Source: Streptomyces spongiicola
GTDB lineage: Bacteria > Actinomycetota > Actinomycetes > Streptomycetales > Streptomycetaceae
DNA length: 64,000 nucleotides
Direction of reading: 5' to 3'
Assembly (NCBI RefSeq): GCF_003122365.1
Contig: NZ_CP029254.1
Coordinates: 3,801,001-3,865,000, forward strand
Part shown: piece by piece, positions 7,713-16,327 of the stretch
Layout: each line of letters opens with the position of its first letter
Position numbering within the stretch: the stretch's first letter is position 1
Program-made: the position numbers and the translations under genes
Notes under the pieces: generated by a model
Seen by the model: the letters and a program-made list of their open reading frames with translations, nothing else
Told to the model about the DNA's origin: nothing
Database searches by the model: none

Positions 7713-7847
7713 TCAGAGCTGCCGGAAAGCGCTCGCCGGGCGGGAGGGCGCGTGGTGCGCGTCCCCCCGGGCAGTCCCGGCGAGCCTGCGTCGTATTCCG
7801 GCACCCACGGCGTCGGCCGCCGCCGGGTGAGGAAGCGTCAGCTTCAC
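7713..7847 (-). CDS. possible 44-residue protein with a strong ribosome site
   Basis: On the minus strand AAAGGAGGCCACC is followed at ideal spacing by GTG 7847 and an open frame of 44 codons ending at TGA 7713. The product starts MKLTLPHPAAADAVGAGIRR and is basic and Ala-rich. Most of its third codon positions are G or C. The Shine-Dalgarno match is among the best in the window, which is why I list it. There is no homology that I recognise. It could be a leader peptide or a chance frame. Confidence 0.35.
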   Translation of the reverse strand: MKLTLPHPAAADAVGAGIRRRLAGTARGDAHHAPSRPASAFRQL

Positions 7848-7979
7848 GGTGGCCTCCTTTGCAGGGGGTTGAGGACACCGGTGACGTTAGTCCGGATCTG
7901 ACGATCCGTCGTGCCGAGCGGGGTCGCGGTTACTGCGTGTGCGCATCGGCCCAGGTGGCGGCGGGCAGGCGAATCGGCC

Positions 7980-8032
7980 GGACGGAACGCGGCCGGACGG
8001 AACCCCGTCGGACGGAACCCCGACGGACGGAA
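7980..8032. repeat. 15-bp tandem repeat (x4) upstream of the VKOR gene
   Basis: GGACGGAA begins at 7980, 7995, 8010 and 8025, each within a 15-bp unit. The array lies about 130 bp before the VKOR start, within a gene-poor stretch of 7848-8156 that must also contain that gene's promoter. Confidence 0.8.
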
Positions 8033-8156
8033 GCCGGGCGCACTGCACCGGGCGCACTGCAAGGGCGGAGTCCGACGAGACCGGATCGATCCGATCCGGC
8101 CGGGCGGAATCCGGTGGGAGCCGACCGGGACCACCGGAGAGGAAGTCAGGAGAGAC

Positions 8157-8798
8157 ATGGGAACCCGAGCCAGGACGCGCGCCCCGCGCTCCGTGACGGC
8201 GTCGCACGCCGCTCCCGCGGCCGAGGTGGGCGCGAGCCGCGGCTTCGCCCTGATGCTCGTGCTCACGGGTGCGGCCGGACTGCTCGCCTCCTGGGCCATC
8301 ACGCTCGACAAGTTCCGGCTGCTGGAGGATCCGGGCTTCACCCCCGGGTGCAGCCTCAATCCCGTGGTGTCGTGCGGGAGCATCATGGAGAGCGAACAGG
8401 CGGCCGTCTTCGGCTTCCCGAACCCGATGCTCGGGCTCGTCTCGTACGCCGTGGTGACCGCGGTCGGCGCCGGGCTGCTGGCGGGTGCCCGGTACCGGCG
8501 CTGGTTCTGGCTCGCGCTCAACGGGGGTGCCCTCCTCGGCGCCGTCTTCTGCACCTGGCTGCAGTTCCAGTCGCTCTACCGGATCGGTGCCCTCTGCCTG
8601 TGGTGCTGCCTCGCCTGGGTCGCCACGATCGTCCTGTTCTGCCGGGTGACCGGGCACACCGTCGGGCACCGGATGCTGCCGGCCCCGGCCCGTCTGCGGG
8701 CCGGCCTGCGGGAGTTCGGCTGGCTGCCGCCGATCGCGTGGACCGGGGCCGTCGGCATGCTGGTGCTCACCCGCTGGTGGGACTTCTGGACCAGCTGA
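8157..8798 (+). CDS. vitamin K epoxide reductase (VKOR) family membrane protein
   Basis: A 213-residue integral membrane thiol oxidoreductase of the VKOR family. It would reoxidise an exported DsbA-like partner and pass electrons to quinone. Visible: a first helix (about 29-48); the loop Cys pair Cys65 and Cys73 (CSLNPVVSC); further helices at about 92-110, 116-138 and 148-165; the quinone-side CXXC at Cys147-Cys150 (CLWC); and a last helix near 192-206. All four redox Cys are present. ATG 8157 follows AGGAAGTCAGGAGAG. Chaplin disulphides nearby are plausible clients, but the gene is not in their operon. Confidence 0.93.
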   Translation: MGTRARTRAPRSVTASHAAPAAEVGASRGFALMLVLTGAAGLLASWAITLDKFRLLEDPGFTPGCSLNPVVSCGSIMESEQAAVFGFPNPMLGLVSYAVVTAVGAGLLAGARYRRWFWLALNGGALLGAVFCTWLQFQSLYRIGALCLWCCLAWVATIVLFCRVTGHTVGHRMLPAPARLRAGLREFGWLPPIAWTGAVGMLVLTRWWDFWTS

Positions 8799-9001
8799 GT
8801 TCCCGAGGTGCCGGTCCCGCGACCGTCAGGGCAGGCCGGGGAACGGGAGCGGGAGCGGCCGTTCGGCCGGGGGTGCCGGCTCTCCCGGTCCGGCCGGGCC
8901 GCTCCTCGGGCTGCTCGTCGGGCTACGGCACGGCGGGCCGGGACGGCGGGCCGGACCGCTGAACCCCCGCCGCCGGGACGCTCCCGGGCGCCACGCGGTC
9001 C

Positions 9002-10327
9002 CTACCCCTTCCGCGGCGCCAGGTGCACCGTGAACCAGTCGCGGGCCAGGGCCGAGACCTCTTCGAGGGCTCCCGGCTCCTCGAAGAGATGTGTCGCCCC
9101 CGGGACCACGGCCAGTCGGCACTCGCAGCGCAACGCGGACTCCGCCTGGCGGTTGAGGTCGAGAACGGTCGTGTCACGACCTCCGACTATCAGCAGCGTC
9201 GGGGCGTGCACGCCGGGCAGCCGGGAGCCTGCCAGGTCGGGTCGGCCTCCCCGCGAGACGACGGCGGCGACCTCCGGACCGGCGCTCGACGCCGCCCAGA
9301 GCGCCGCGGCGGCGCCGGTGGACGCCCCGAAGTAGCCGATGGGCCAGGGGGTGCGGGTCCGCAGCCAGCGGGTGGCCCCCGAGAGCCGGTCGGCCAGCAC
9401 CGCGATGTCGAACACGTTCCGGCGGTCGGCGGCCTCCGGCTCGGTGAGCAGATCGAACAGCAGGGTGCCGAGACCGGCCGCGTTGAGGGCCTTCGCCACC
9501 GCCCGGTTCCGCGGGCTGTGCCGGCTGCTCCCGGAACCGTGGGCGAACATCACCACCGGGGCGGTGTCCTGCGGCAGGGCCAGCTCCCCTGAGAGCCGCA
9601 CCCGGCCCGCCTCCGCCTCGACGTCCACGGACCTGACGGCTTCCGGGGGGTCGGCGGCCGACCGGGCCAGCAGCGCGACGACCTCCTCGTCCGGGGTCTG
9701 CGAGAAGTCCCGGTACCACTCCCCGACCGCCGAGAACGACCGCGGTGTCGACAGGCACACCACCTCGTCCGCCCGGGTACGCAGCCAGGACACCGCGTCC
9801 GGCGGTGCGACGGGCACGGCGAGCACCACCCTGGCCGCCCCCTGCGCACGGACGACCTCGCAGGCCGCCGCGGCCGTGGCCCCGGTGGCGATCCCGTCGT
9901 CCACGACGATCGCGGTCCGGCCCTCGATGCCGACGCGCGGCCGGTCCGCCCGGAACCGCCTCGCCTGCCTGCTGAGTTCGGCGGCCTCCGCGCGCTCCAC
10001 GGAGGCGACGTCCTTCTCGGAGACTCGGCCCCGGTGGACGATGTCGTCGCTGATGATCCGTACGCCGCCCTCGCCGATGGCTCCGAACCCCAGCTCCCGG
10101 TGGTACGGCACGCCCAGCTTGCGCACGACGATCACGTCCAGCGGCGCGCCCAGGGCCCGCGCCACCTGGAAGGCCACCGGAACCCCGCCTCTGGGCAGCC
10201 CCAGCACCACGGGACGGGCCTCCCGCAGATGCCCGAGGGCCCCGGCGAGGCGCTGCCCCGCGTCGACGCGATCGGTGAACAGCACTGGCTCACCCCCAAC
10301 AGGGGTTCTCCTTCGAACCAACCCCAT
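9002..10327 (-). CDS. phosphoribosyltransferase - alpha/beta hydrolase fusion protein
   Basis: A 441-residue two-domain protein. Residues about 15-215 are a type I phosphoribosyltransferase domain with the PRPP loop VVDDGIATGATA. Residues about 235-440 are a dienelactone-hydrolase-like alpha/beta hydrolase with oxyanion HGSGSS, nucleophile elbow GASTG, an Asp in GGRDTTVLD and a His in PGATHLFEE. Such fusions are known in actinobacteria, but their substrate is unknown. ATG 10327 follows GGAGGGGGCCGCC. A GTG 14 codons later, after GGGGGTGAGCCA, is a possible alternative. It is followed 36 bp upstream by the sulfite-oxidase-like gene, with which it probably shares a transcript. Confidence 0.9.
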   Translation of the reverse strand: MGLVRRRTPVGGEPVLFTDRVDAGQRLAGALGHLREARPVVLGLPRGGVPVAFQVARALGAPLDVIVVRKLGVPYHRELGFGAIGEGGVRIISDDIVHRGRVSEKDVASVERAEAAELSRQARRFRADRPRVGIEGRTAIVVDDGIATGATAAAACEVVRAQGAARVVLAVPVAPPDAVSWLRTRADEVVCLSTPRSFSAVGEWYRDFSQTPDEEVVALLARSAADPPEAVRSVDVEAEAGRVRLSGELALPQDTAPVVMFAHGSGSSRHSPRNRAVAKALNAAGLGTLLFDLLTEPEAADRRNVFDIAVLADRLSGATRWLRTRTPWPIGYFGASTGAAAALWAASSAGPEVAAVVSRGGRPDLAGSRLPGVHAPTLLIVGGRDTTVLDLNRQAESALRCECRLAVVPGATHLFEEPGALEEVSALARDWFTVHLAPRKG

Positions 10328-10363
10328 GGCGGCCCCCTCCGCAAGTCGGGGCCCGGGCGGGCG

Positions 10364-11485
10364 TCATCCGCCCCCGGGCAGGCACTCGACCGGGATCCGC
10401 TGCACCAGGTTGTTCCCGAATCCGCCCCGGTTCCACGGCTGGTCGAGGGGCTGGGTGCGGCCGTCGCCGTCGGTGGCCCGGACGGCGAGGACATGGCTGC
10501 CGGGGGTGGCCGTCCACGCCGTGTGCCAGTGGCGCCAGGCCCAGACGCCGCCCTCCGCCGCGTCGAGCGCCGCGTCGTGCCAGGTGCGTCCGTCGTCGGT
10601 GCTGACCTCCACCCGTGTGACGGGGGCGCGGCCGGACCAGGCGCGGCCCTCCAGCCCGGTCCGGCCCGGGCGCAGCACCCGGGTGCGGGACATGAAGTCG
10701 GGGAAGCCCGGCGGGATCATCAGGGCGCGGGGCGCGATGCGGGTGACCGGCTCGCCGGGGTCGTCCGCCGCGTTCCGGTAGCGGTATGCGACCGCCTGCT
10801 GGAACCCGGTGAAGGGTGTGCCGGTCAGGCTGATGTCGCACAGCCACTTCACCTGGGCCATGCCGTACCAGCCCGGTACGACCAGCCGCACGGGATGTCC
10901 GTGCTGGGGCGGCAGCGGCTCCCCGTTCATCGCGTAGGCGACCAGCACCTCCGGGTCGCCGCCCAGGGCCACGCCCAGCGGCAGGCTGCGGCGGTAGTCC
11001 TGCTCGACGCCGCGCTCGACCCCGTGGTCGGCGCCGGTGAACACCGCCTCGACGGCGCCCGGCTCCACTCCCGCCTCCCGCAGCAGCACCCTGAGCGGGA
11101 CGCCGGTCCACTCCGCGGTGCCCACCGCCTCCACCAGCCACGGCTGGCTCACCGGCCGGGGAGTGAGCCGGGCCCGCCCGTTCCCGGCGCACTCCATCGT
11201 GACGCGGAGCGTGACGGGCGGGAACGCCCTGAGGTCCGCCGGGTCCAGCCGCAGTGCCGTCCGCACCAGTCCGCCCACGGTGATCCGCCAGTCGGCGGCC
11301 ACGGCTGCGGGGATGTCGTAGTGGACGAGGACGTAGTGCAGCCCGGGGGGCGTCAGCGGGTACCGGAGTGCCTCCAGCGGCATTCCGTGGTTGCGGGCGG
11401 CGAGGGCCAGCTCCTCGAGGCTGATCCCCTCGCCCGGTCCGGCGAGGCGCCCGGGAAGGCTGACGGCCGTGAGGTCCCGGTCCAT
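10364..11485 (-). CDS. sulfite oxidase-like molybdopterin oxidoreductase
   Basis: A 373-residue enzyme of the sulfite oxidase family. The molybdopterin domain spans about residues 30-250, with the metal-ligating Cys99 in TMECAGNGR and the strand GHPVRLVVPGWYGMAQVKWL. A Mo-Co dimerisation domain follows at about 260-370 (VEVSTDDGRTW, HTAWTATPGSHVLAVRATD). No Tat or Sec signal is seen, so it appears cytoplasmic, unlike many relatives. The natural substrate is unknown. ATG 11485 was chosen as it opens the conserved N-terminus. It is probably the first gene of a two-gene unit with the fusion protein at 9002-10327. Confidence 0.9.
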   Translation of the reverse strand: MDRDLTAVSLPGRLAGPGEGISLEELALAARNHGMPLEALRYPLTPPGLHYVLVHYDIPAAVAADWRITVGGLVRTALRLDPADLRAFPPVTLRVTMECAGNGRARLTPRPVSQPWLVEAVGTAEWTGVPLRVLLREAGVEPGAVEAVFTGADHGVERGVEQDYRRSLPLGVALGGDPEVLVAYAMNGEPLPPQHGHPVRLVVPGWYGMAQVKWLCDISLTGTPFTGFQQAVAYRYRNAADDPGEPVTRIAPRALMIPPGFPDFMSRTRVLRPGRTGLEGRAWSGRAPVTRVEVSTDDGRTWHDAALDAAEGGVWAWRHWHTAWTATPGSHVLAVRATDGDGRTQPLDQPWNRGGFGNNLVQRIPVECLPGGG

Positions 11486-11609
11486 GCCTCCATCCTGCGC
11501 CGAGCGCCGGCCGGCGGCAGCATCTGCGAGGGGCCCCCGCGGGCAGGCGGCGCCGTCCCGGGACGGCTGCCTCCGCCGGGCCGCGGCACCCGCGGGCGGC
11601 GGTAGGCGC

Positions 11610-12515
11610 TCAGGACCAGGAAGCGCTGGAGAACAGTCCGCCCAGACCGAACGATCCGGTGTCGGAGAACTCCATCGGTTCCCGGTGCCTGCGATGCCGG
11701 CCCGAATACTCCCTCGAACCGGTCGAGTAGTCCCGCGATCCGGTCGAGTAGTCCCTCGAAGGCGCCGAATGGTCCCGTGAGCCGTTCATGTAGTCCCGCG
11801 GCACGACCTGGTCGGCTTTTACGAGCTGGCCCTCCGCGGCGAGGGTCTGTACGCGCTGGAGAACCGTGCGCAGTTCCAGACCCAGTTCGTTCGCGACGAC
11901 CTGGAGATCCAGCCCCGAGTGCCAGCTCCACACCAGAACGGAATCCATCGAAGGGGACCAGACGGGACCCGCCGGCTGGGCGGGCGGAACGGGCTGGACC
12001 GGTTCGGCCCAGGTCTGCTCCTCGGCCGCCGGAATCGAATAGCCGCCGGTCTGCTGGAGCGGTTGGGCGGTGGTGCAGGGGGACGCGGGCGGAGCCGGGG
12101 CCGGTGCCGCGGCCGACTCCGCCCGGGGAAAAGACGCCGGGGTCTCCGAGGTCGCCTGCGCGGGTTCCCCGCCCGTATCGGAGGACTGATCCGACATTCG
12201 TGTCAGCAGATTTGCCGCGACGGTGCGAGCGCCCTCCCGGCCGACTGTCCTGCGGGCAACCCTGACCTCGCGTTCCGGCAGGCCCATCATGCCGGCGACG
12301 GTCCCGTCGTCGCCGACGACCACCGCGAATGCGGCCAGCATCCTCGTACGATCGGCCTGGGCCTCGTCGAGTGCGCTCTGTGCGAGCCGCACCCGGTCGT
12401 CACTGGTGCAGAAGGCATTCGCAAGGACTGTGTTTCTTTCCCACAACTCACGCGGTTCCACATACGCACAAACGCTTGGCCCGGGTCCGGGACTCGCGGT
12501 TGACGAAGAATTCAC
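11610..12515 (-). CDS. hypothetical protein with two helix-turn-helix-like segments and RDYSTGS repeats
   Basis: A 301-residue protein of unknown function. Residues about 20-95 are helical and contain MLAAFAVVVGDDGTVAGMMG, which resembles a helix-turn-helix. Residues about 95-185 are a Pro/Ala/Gln-rich linker. Residues about 188-240 (LQVVANELGLELRTVLQRVQ) look like a second winged-helix segment. The tail holds five imperfect 7-residue repeats of the type RDYSTGS (21-bp DNA repeats, about 11700-11805). GTG 12515 follows TTGGAGCTCATC. It may be a DNA-binding regulator, but that rests on pattern only. Confidence 0.72.
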   Translation of the reverse strand: MNSSSTASPGPGPSVCAYVEPRELWERNTVLANAFCTSDDRVRLAQSALDEAQADRTRMLAAFAVVVGDDGTVAGMMGLPEREVRVARRTVGREGARTVAANLLTRMSDQSSDTGGEPAQATSETPASFPRAESAAAPAPAPPASPCTTAQPLQQTGGYSIPAAEEQTWAEPVQPVPPAQPAGPVWSPSMDSVLVWSWHSGLDLQVVANELGLELRTVLQRVQTLAAEGQLVKADQVVPRDYMNGSRDHSAPSRDYSTGSRDYSTGSREYSGRHRRHREPMEFSDTGSFGLGGLFSSASWS

Positions 12516-12541
12516 ACGATGAGCTCCAATGGCTCAAGTTT

Positions 12542-13009
12542 TCACGATTCACGGTCGTAGCCGCGAGGACGGGGATTCCCGGGCGTGTCCCGGCGCGGCC
12601 CCGGCAGGTGCGCGGCGGCGCCGTACACGGCCGGGTGGTGCCCGGTGTTGCCGGTGTTCCCGGCGGGCACCCGGGCTCCGGCCTCGGGCGGTGCCGGCAG
12701 GGGGTCGCGCTCGAGCCGGAGCATGCGGAGCGTCCGCCGGGTGTCCTCCTCGAACGCGTGGAGCGAGGTGAGCCGGTCCCACTGCGGATCGCGGGCGCCC
12801 GGCAGCATCGCGCCGCGCGCCCGCCACTCGGACACCAGTTGCCCGTACAGCGGTGTCGGGGAGGACCCGCCCGGAGCGTGACGGCGCGGCAGGGACCGCT
12901 CGGGGCCGGGACGGCGCGCCCACGCCAGGACCCCGGCGTGGGGGACCGGGGCGGCTGCCGGACCCGGGGGCCGGGGCCGGGGTGCCGGTGCGGCATCGGA
13001 AGAATTCAT
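12542..13009 (-). CDS. small hypothetical protein, paralogue-like to 698-940
   Basis: A 155-residue protein with Pro-rich ends and a central LYGQLVSEWRARGAMLPG plus DPQWDRLTSL. This is the same spacing as in the 80-residue protein at 698-940. Function unknown; there is no signal peptide. The ATG at 13009 was chosen because the downstream composition becomes coding-like. The ribosome site is weak. It lies downstream of, and in the same direction as, nothing obvious, and is divergent from the STAS gene at 13226. Confidence 0.6.
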   Translation of the reverse strand: MNSSDAAPAPRPRPPGPAAAPVPHAGVLAWARRPGPERSLPRRHAPGGSSPTPLYGQLVSEWRARGAMLPGARDPQWDRLTSLHAFEEDTRRTLRMLRLERDPLPAPPEAGARVPAGNTGNTGHHPAVYGAAAHLPGPRRDTPGNPRPRGYDRES

Positions 13010-13225
13010 CGACGGCAAAACGACGTTCCGCGCCGATGGACACGTCTCCCGGCGGCGACCGCGCCGGCGGCGGTGACGGTAAATACGGAAAGCAGATCTC
13101 CGCCGCAGCCGAACGGGGCCGGTCGCAGTCACCTGTAGGGATCGTAGCCCGGGTGTATTTCCCGCTACTTTTGCGGTAGTTGTAGAGCGGCATTCGGGCG
13201 GCACACCGCGAAGGGGTACAGAGGC

Positions 13226-13639
13226 ATGGGCGTCGCAGAGTCGGTCGCGGTGCATTCGGACAGCCGCGACCACGGCCCGTGCGGCGGTCCCGGGCGGTGG
13301 AACGACCCGCCGGCCATCTCGTACTGCCGGACCATCGACCGCACCCTGGTCATCGCGCTCAGAGGAGCGGTCGACCGGGAGAACCTCTATCCCCTGCGGT
13401 TGATGCTGACCGTCGCCGTGAAGTCGGGATACTCGCGACTCGTGGTCGACTGCGACGAAATCACCGAATGCGACCACGAGTTGCTCGAACTCTTCCTCTC
13501 CTGGAAACGCCATGACCGGAACATCGTTCTCGTCCATCCCTCCGGTGCGGTGCGCGATCTGATCGCCGCCGAGATCTCCCGGCGGCTCTTCCTCTGCGCC
13601 CTGTCGGTCCGGCACGCACTGGATCTGATGGGGAATTGA
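13226..13639 (+). CDS. STAS-domain protein lacking the phosphorylatable Ser
   Basis: A 137-residue protein with a STAS fold (about residues 35-132), as in anti-sigma factor antagonists. Strands TLVIALRGAVDRENL, RLVVDCDEITECD and NIVLVHPSGAV fit the family. In active antagonists the loop after the second strand reads roughly D-S-S/G-L and its Ser is phosphorylated. Here it reads ECDHELLEL with no Ser or Thr, so regulation by a kinase at that site is not possible. It may be a constitutive antagonist or a binding-only module. The start follows AGGGGTACAGAGGC. It is 67 bp upstream of rmlA. Confidence 0.8.
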   Translation: MGVAESVAVHSDSRDHGPCGGPGRWNDPPAISYCRTIDRTLVIALRGAVDRENLYPLRLMLTVAVKSGYSRLVVDCDEITECDHELLELFLSWKRHDRNIVLVHPSGAVRDLIAAEISRRLFLCALSVRHALDLMGN

Positions 13640-13706
13640 CGGTGCCCGAACCGGTCTCCGTGTGGCAGGCGCGGGTGCGGCTACCGATTCGCCCTATGGT
13701 GAGGTC

Positions 13707-14648
13707 ATGCGTGGGATTCTCCTGGCCGGCGGCACCGGCTCGCGGCTCTGGCCGCTGACCCTTTCGGTTTCCAAGCAGCTCCTGCCGGTGTTCGACAAGC
13801 CGATGATCTACTATCCGCTTTCCACTCTGGTCATGGCCGGGGTCAGCGAGATCCTCGTCATCACGGCCCCCGGGGATCGGGAGCAGTTCCGCCGGCTGCT
13901 CGGCGACGGGAGCCCACTGGGCCTCCGGATCGACTACGCCACCCAGGACGCGCCGGAAGGCATCGCCCAGGCCTTCCTGCTGGGCGCCGAATTCATCGAG
14001 GGCGAACCGGTGGCCCTGATCCTGGGCGACAACATCTTCCACGGCAGTGGTCTCGGCACCCGGCTCGCGCACGGCGGGGCGCCGAGGGGCGGCCGGGTGT
14101 TCGCCTACCAGGTCGCCAACCCCTCGGCCTACGGCGTGGTGGAGTTCGACGAACACGGCCGGGCGCTGTCGATCGAGGAGAAGCCGGCCAGGCCCAGGTC
14201 GCGGTACGCCGTGCCCGGCCTGTACTTCTACGACAACCGGGTCGTCGACATCGCGCGCGGTCTGCGCCCCAGCTCCCGTGGCGAGCTGGAGATCACCGAC
14301 GTCAACCGGGAGTACCTCGAAGCCGGTGAACTGCGCGTCACCGAACTCGACCGGGGCACGGCATGGCTGGACACCGGCACCTTCGCCTCCATGGTCCAGG
14401 CATCCGAGTTCGTACGGGTGATCGAGGAGCGCCAGGGTCTCAAGGTCGGCTGCGTCGAGGAGGCGGTCTGGCGGGCCGGCCTGATCGACGACGACCAGCT
14501 CCGCGCCCTGGCGCGGCCACTGCTCAGGAGTGGCTACGGCCGGTATCTGCTGGAACTGCTCGACGGCACCCGGTGCTCCGTCGTCAACCAGCCCGGCGGC
14601 GGGCCGCGCGGGCGGGAGCCGCTGCTGCCGGAGCCCGCCGCCGTGTGA
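13707..14648 (+). CDS. rmlA: glucose-1-phosphate thymidylyltransferase
   Basis: A 313-residue enzyme making dTDP-glucose from dTTP and glucose 1-phosphate, the first step to dTDP-L-rhamnose. The nucleotidyl-transferase signature GGTGSRLWPLT is at residues 7-17. FDKPMIYYPLS, LILGDNIFHG and the sugar-site EIEKPxxP-type IEEKPARP are present. ATG 13707 opens exactly at the beta strand MRGILLAGG and is preceded by GTGAGG. It is longer by about 20 residues than many RmlA proteins because of a Gly/Pro tail. rmlC follows after 52 bp and is likely co-transcribed. Confidence 0.95.
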   Translation: MRGILLAGGTGSRLWPLTLSVSKQLLPVFDKPMIYYPLSTLVMAGVSEILVITAPGDREQFRRLLGDGSPLGLRIDYATQDAPEGIAQAFLLGAEFIEGEPVALILGDNIFHGSGLGTRLAHGGAPRGGRVFAYQVANPSAYGVVEFDEHGRALSIEEKPARPRSRYAVPGLYFYDNRVVDIARGLRPSSRGELEITDVNREYLEAGELRVTELDRGTAWLDTGTFASMVQASEFVRVIEERQGLKVGCVEEAVWRAGLIDDDQLRALARPLLRSGYGRYLLELLDGTRCSVVNQPGGGPRGREPLLPEPAAV

Positions 14649-14700
14649 CCGCGCACGGGGAGCCGTCCCCTGCGCGCCGTGTCCGAAAGGAAGGCAGGAC

Positions 14701-15342
14701 ATGAGACCGCTGGGCATCGAAGGGGCCTGGGTGGACACCCCCCGGGTGTTCGAGGACCGTAGGGGCCGCTTCCACGAGTGGTTCAGGGAGGACCGGTTCC
14801 GTGCGGTGACCGGCCACACGATGCCGCTCGGACAGGCGAACTGCTCCCGCTCGGTGCGCGGCACCCTCCGGGGCGTCCACTACGCGGCGGTCCCGCCGGG
14901 GCAGGCGAAGTACGTCACCTGTGTCAGCGGCGCCGTGCTCGACGTGGTGGTCGACCTCCGCACCGGTTCGCCGACGTTCGGCACCTGGGAAGCCGTTCGG
15001 CTCGATGACCGCGAGCACCGTGCCGTCTACCTCTCGGAGGGGCTGGGCCACGCGTTCATGGCGCTGGACGAGGACTCCACCGTGGTTTACCTCTGTTCCG
15101 AACCGTACGCGCCGGAGCGGGAGTTCGGGATCCATCCACTCGACCCCGAGCTGGCCGTCGACTGGCCCCGGGGCCTCACCCCGCGACTGTCGGACAAGGA
15201 CGCGGCCGCTCCCACGCTGGCGGAGGCCGAACGGCTGGGGCTGCTGCCCTGCCACGGGGCGTGCGCCGAGTACCGCCGGCGCCTGCGGGAGGCGGAGCCC
15301 GGCAGCCGCGGGGCGGCGCCCGCGGGCGCGCCGGCCCGCTGA
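14701..15342 (+). CDS. rmlC: dTDP-4-dehydrorhamnose 3,5-epimerase
   Basis: A 213-residue cupin enzyme that epimerises dTDP-4-keto-6-deoxyglucose at C3 and C5. Motifs: FEDRRGRFHEWF, QANCSRSVRGTLRGVHY (with the active-site His), VSGAVLDVVVDLR, and EGLGHAFMAL. The C-terminal 30 residues are Ala/Gly-rich and not part of the fold. ATG 14701 follows AAAGGAAGGCAGG. It completes a two-gene unit with rmlA. The remaining pathway genes, rmlB and rmlD, lie downstream beyond the collagen-like gene. Confidence 0.95.
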   Translation: MRPLGIEGAWVDTPRVFEDRRGRFHEWFREDRFRAVTGHTMPLGQANCSRSVRGTLRGVHYAAVPPGQAKYVTCVSGAVLDVVVDLRTGSPTFGTWEAVRLDDREHRAVYLSEGLGHAFMALDEDSTVVYLCSEPYAPEREFGIHPLDPELAVDWPRGLTPRLSDKDAAAPTLAEAERLGLLPCHGACAEYRRRLREAEPGSRGAAPAGAPAR

Positions 15343-15590
15343 GTCCTTCGCCGGAGAACTGTGTGCGCGGACCCGCGGACCCGTGGACCCGCGGCCTGGC
15401 GGATCCGGCTTCGCCGCTGCTCGGGTGATCTTCGGGAGCGTCGCGAACTGCTTCGTGATCATAGGATCCCGGCGTGTGAAGGATGGTCCGTGGCGACGGG
15501 CGAAGTGACTCGTACGCGAATCGACCCGCCCCTCGAGTCCGTGCGCTTGCCGTTCGTTCACTCCCAACACTCCGTGAGGAAGGTTCTCTG

Positions 15591-16307
15591 GTGAGCCGTA
15601 AAACCATCCGAAGCTCCCGCATGAAGACCGTCACGATGGTCTCCGCGGGCACCCTGGCCGTGGTGCTCAACTTCGTCCCCAGCACCGCGGCCGTGGCCGA
15701 CGCGATCGAGCGGTCGGGTACCGAGCACAGCCTGGGCCTGCCGGGGCCGAACGGTACCGTCACGGCCGAGGCCGACCGTGACCGGGGTCCGAGGGGCAAG
15801 CAGGGCAAGCGCGGTCCGCAGGGTCCCCAGGGCCCGCAGGGTGAGCAGGGGGACACGGGCCCGCAGGGTCCCCAGGGTGAGCAGGGCGAGCAGGGGGACA
15901 CGGGCCCGCAGGGTCCCCAGGGCGAGCAGGGCGACCAGGGGGACACGGGCCCGCAGGGTCCCCAGGGCGAGCAGGGCGACCAGGGCGAGACCGGCCCGCA
16001 GGGTCCCCAGGGCGACCAGGGCGACCAGGGCGAGACCGGCCCGCAGGGCCCCCAGGGCGATTCCGGGATCTTCGGAGCCTACGTCAGGGTCGGCGAGCCG
16101 GCCCCGATCTCGGTGGTGGAGTGCGACCCCGGGGACATCGCCACGGGAGGCGGTTTCGAGGTTCCCGAGGGAGTGCCCGACGTCGTGGACGCGCAGTCGA
16201 GCGTTCCGATCGGCGACCCGCCCTTCGGCTGGCAGGTAGTGGCACAGGACCCCGTGGGGGGCAACGTCATCACCGCCTACGTGGTGTGCGCCGACACCAC
16301 GCCGTGA
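15591..16307 (+). CDS. secreted collagen-like protein
   Basis: A 238-residue exported protein. It has a basic N-terminus and signal peptide (about residues 1-38, ending AAVADA). Next is a run of about 31 uninterrupted Gly-X-Y triplets (residues about 66-158, mostly GPQ, GEQ, GDQ, GDT) that should form a collagen triple helix. The Cys-containing C-terminal domain of about 75 residues (two Cys) has GGGFEVPEGV and FGWQVVAQDP. GTG 15591 follows GAGGAAGGT. The triplets are encoded by near-identical 45-bp units. It lies between rmlC and rmlB but has its own upstream region and a very strong terminator, so it is probably a separate transcription unit. Confidence 0.92.
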   Translation: MSRKTIRSSRMKTVTMVSAGTLAVVLNFVPSTAAVADAIERSGTEHSLGLPGPNGTVTAEADRDRGPRGKQGKRGPQGPQGPQGEQGDTGPQGPQGEQGEQGDTGPQGPQGEQGDQGDTGPQGPQGEQGDQGETGPQGPQGDQGDQGETGPQGPQGDSGIFGAYVRVGEPAPISVVECDPGDIATGGGFEVPEGVPDVVDAQSSVPIGDPPFGWQVVAQDPVGGNVITAYVVCADTTP

Positions 16308-16327
16308 GGGATCCGCAAAGTCCGGTC

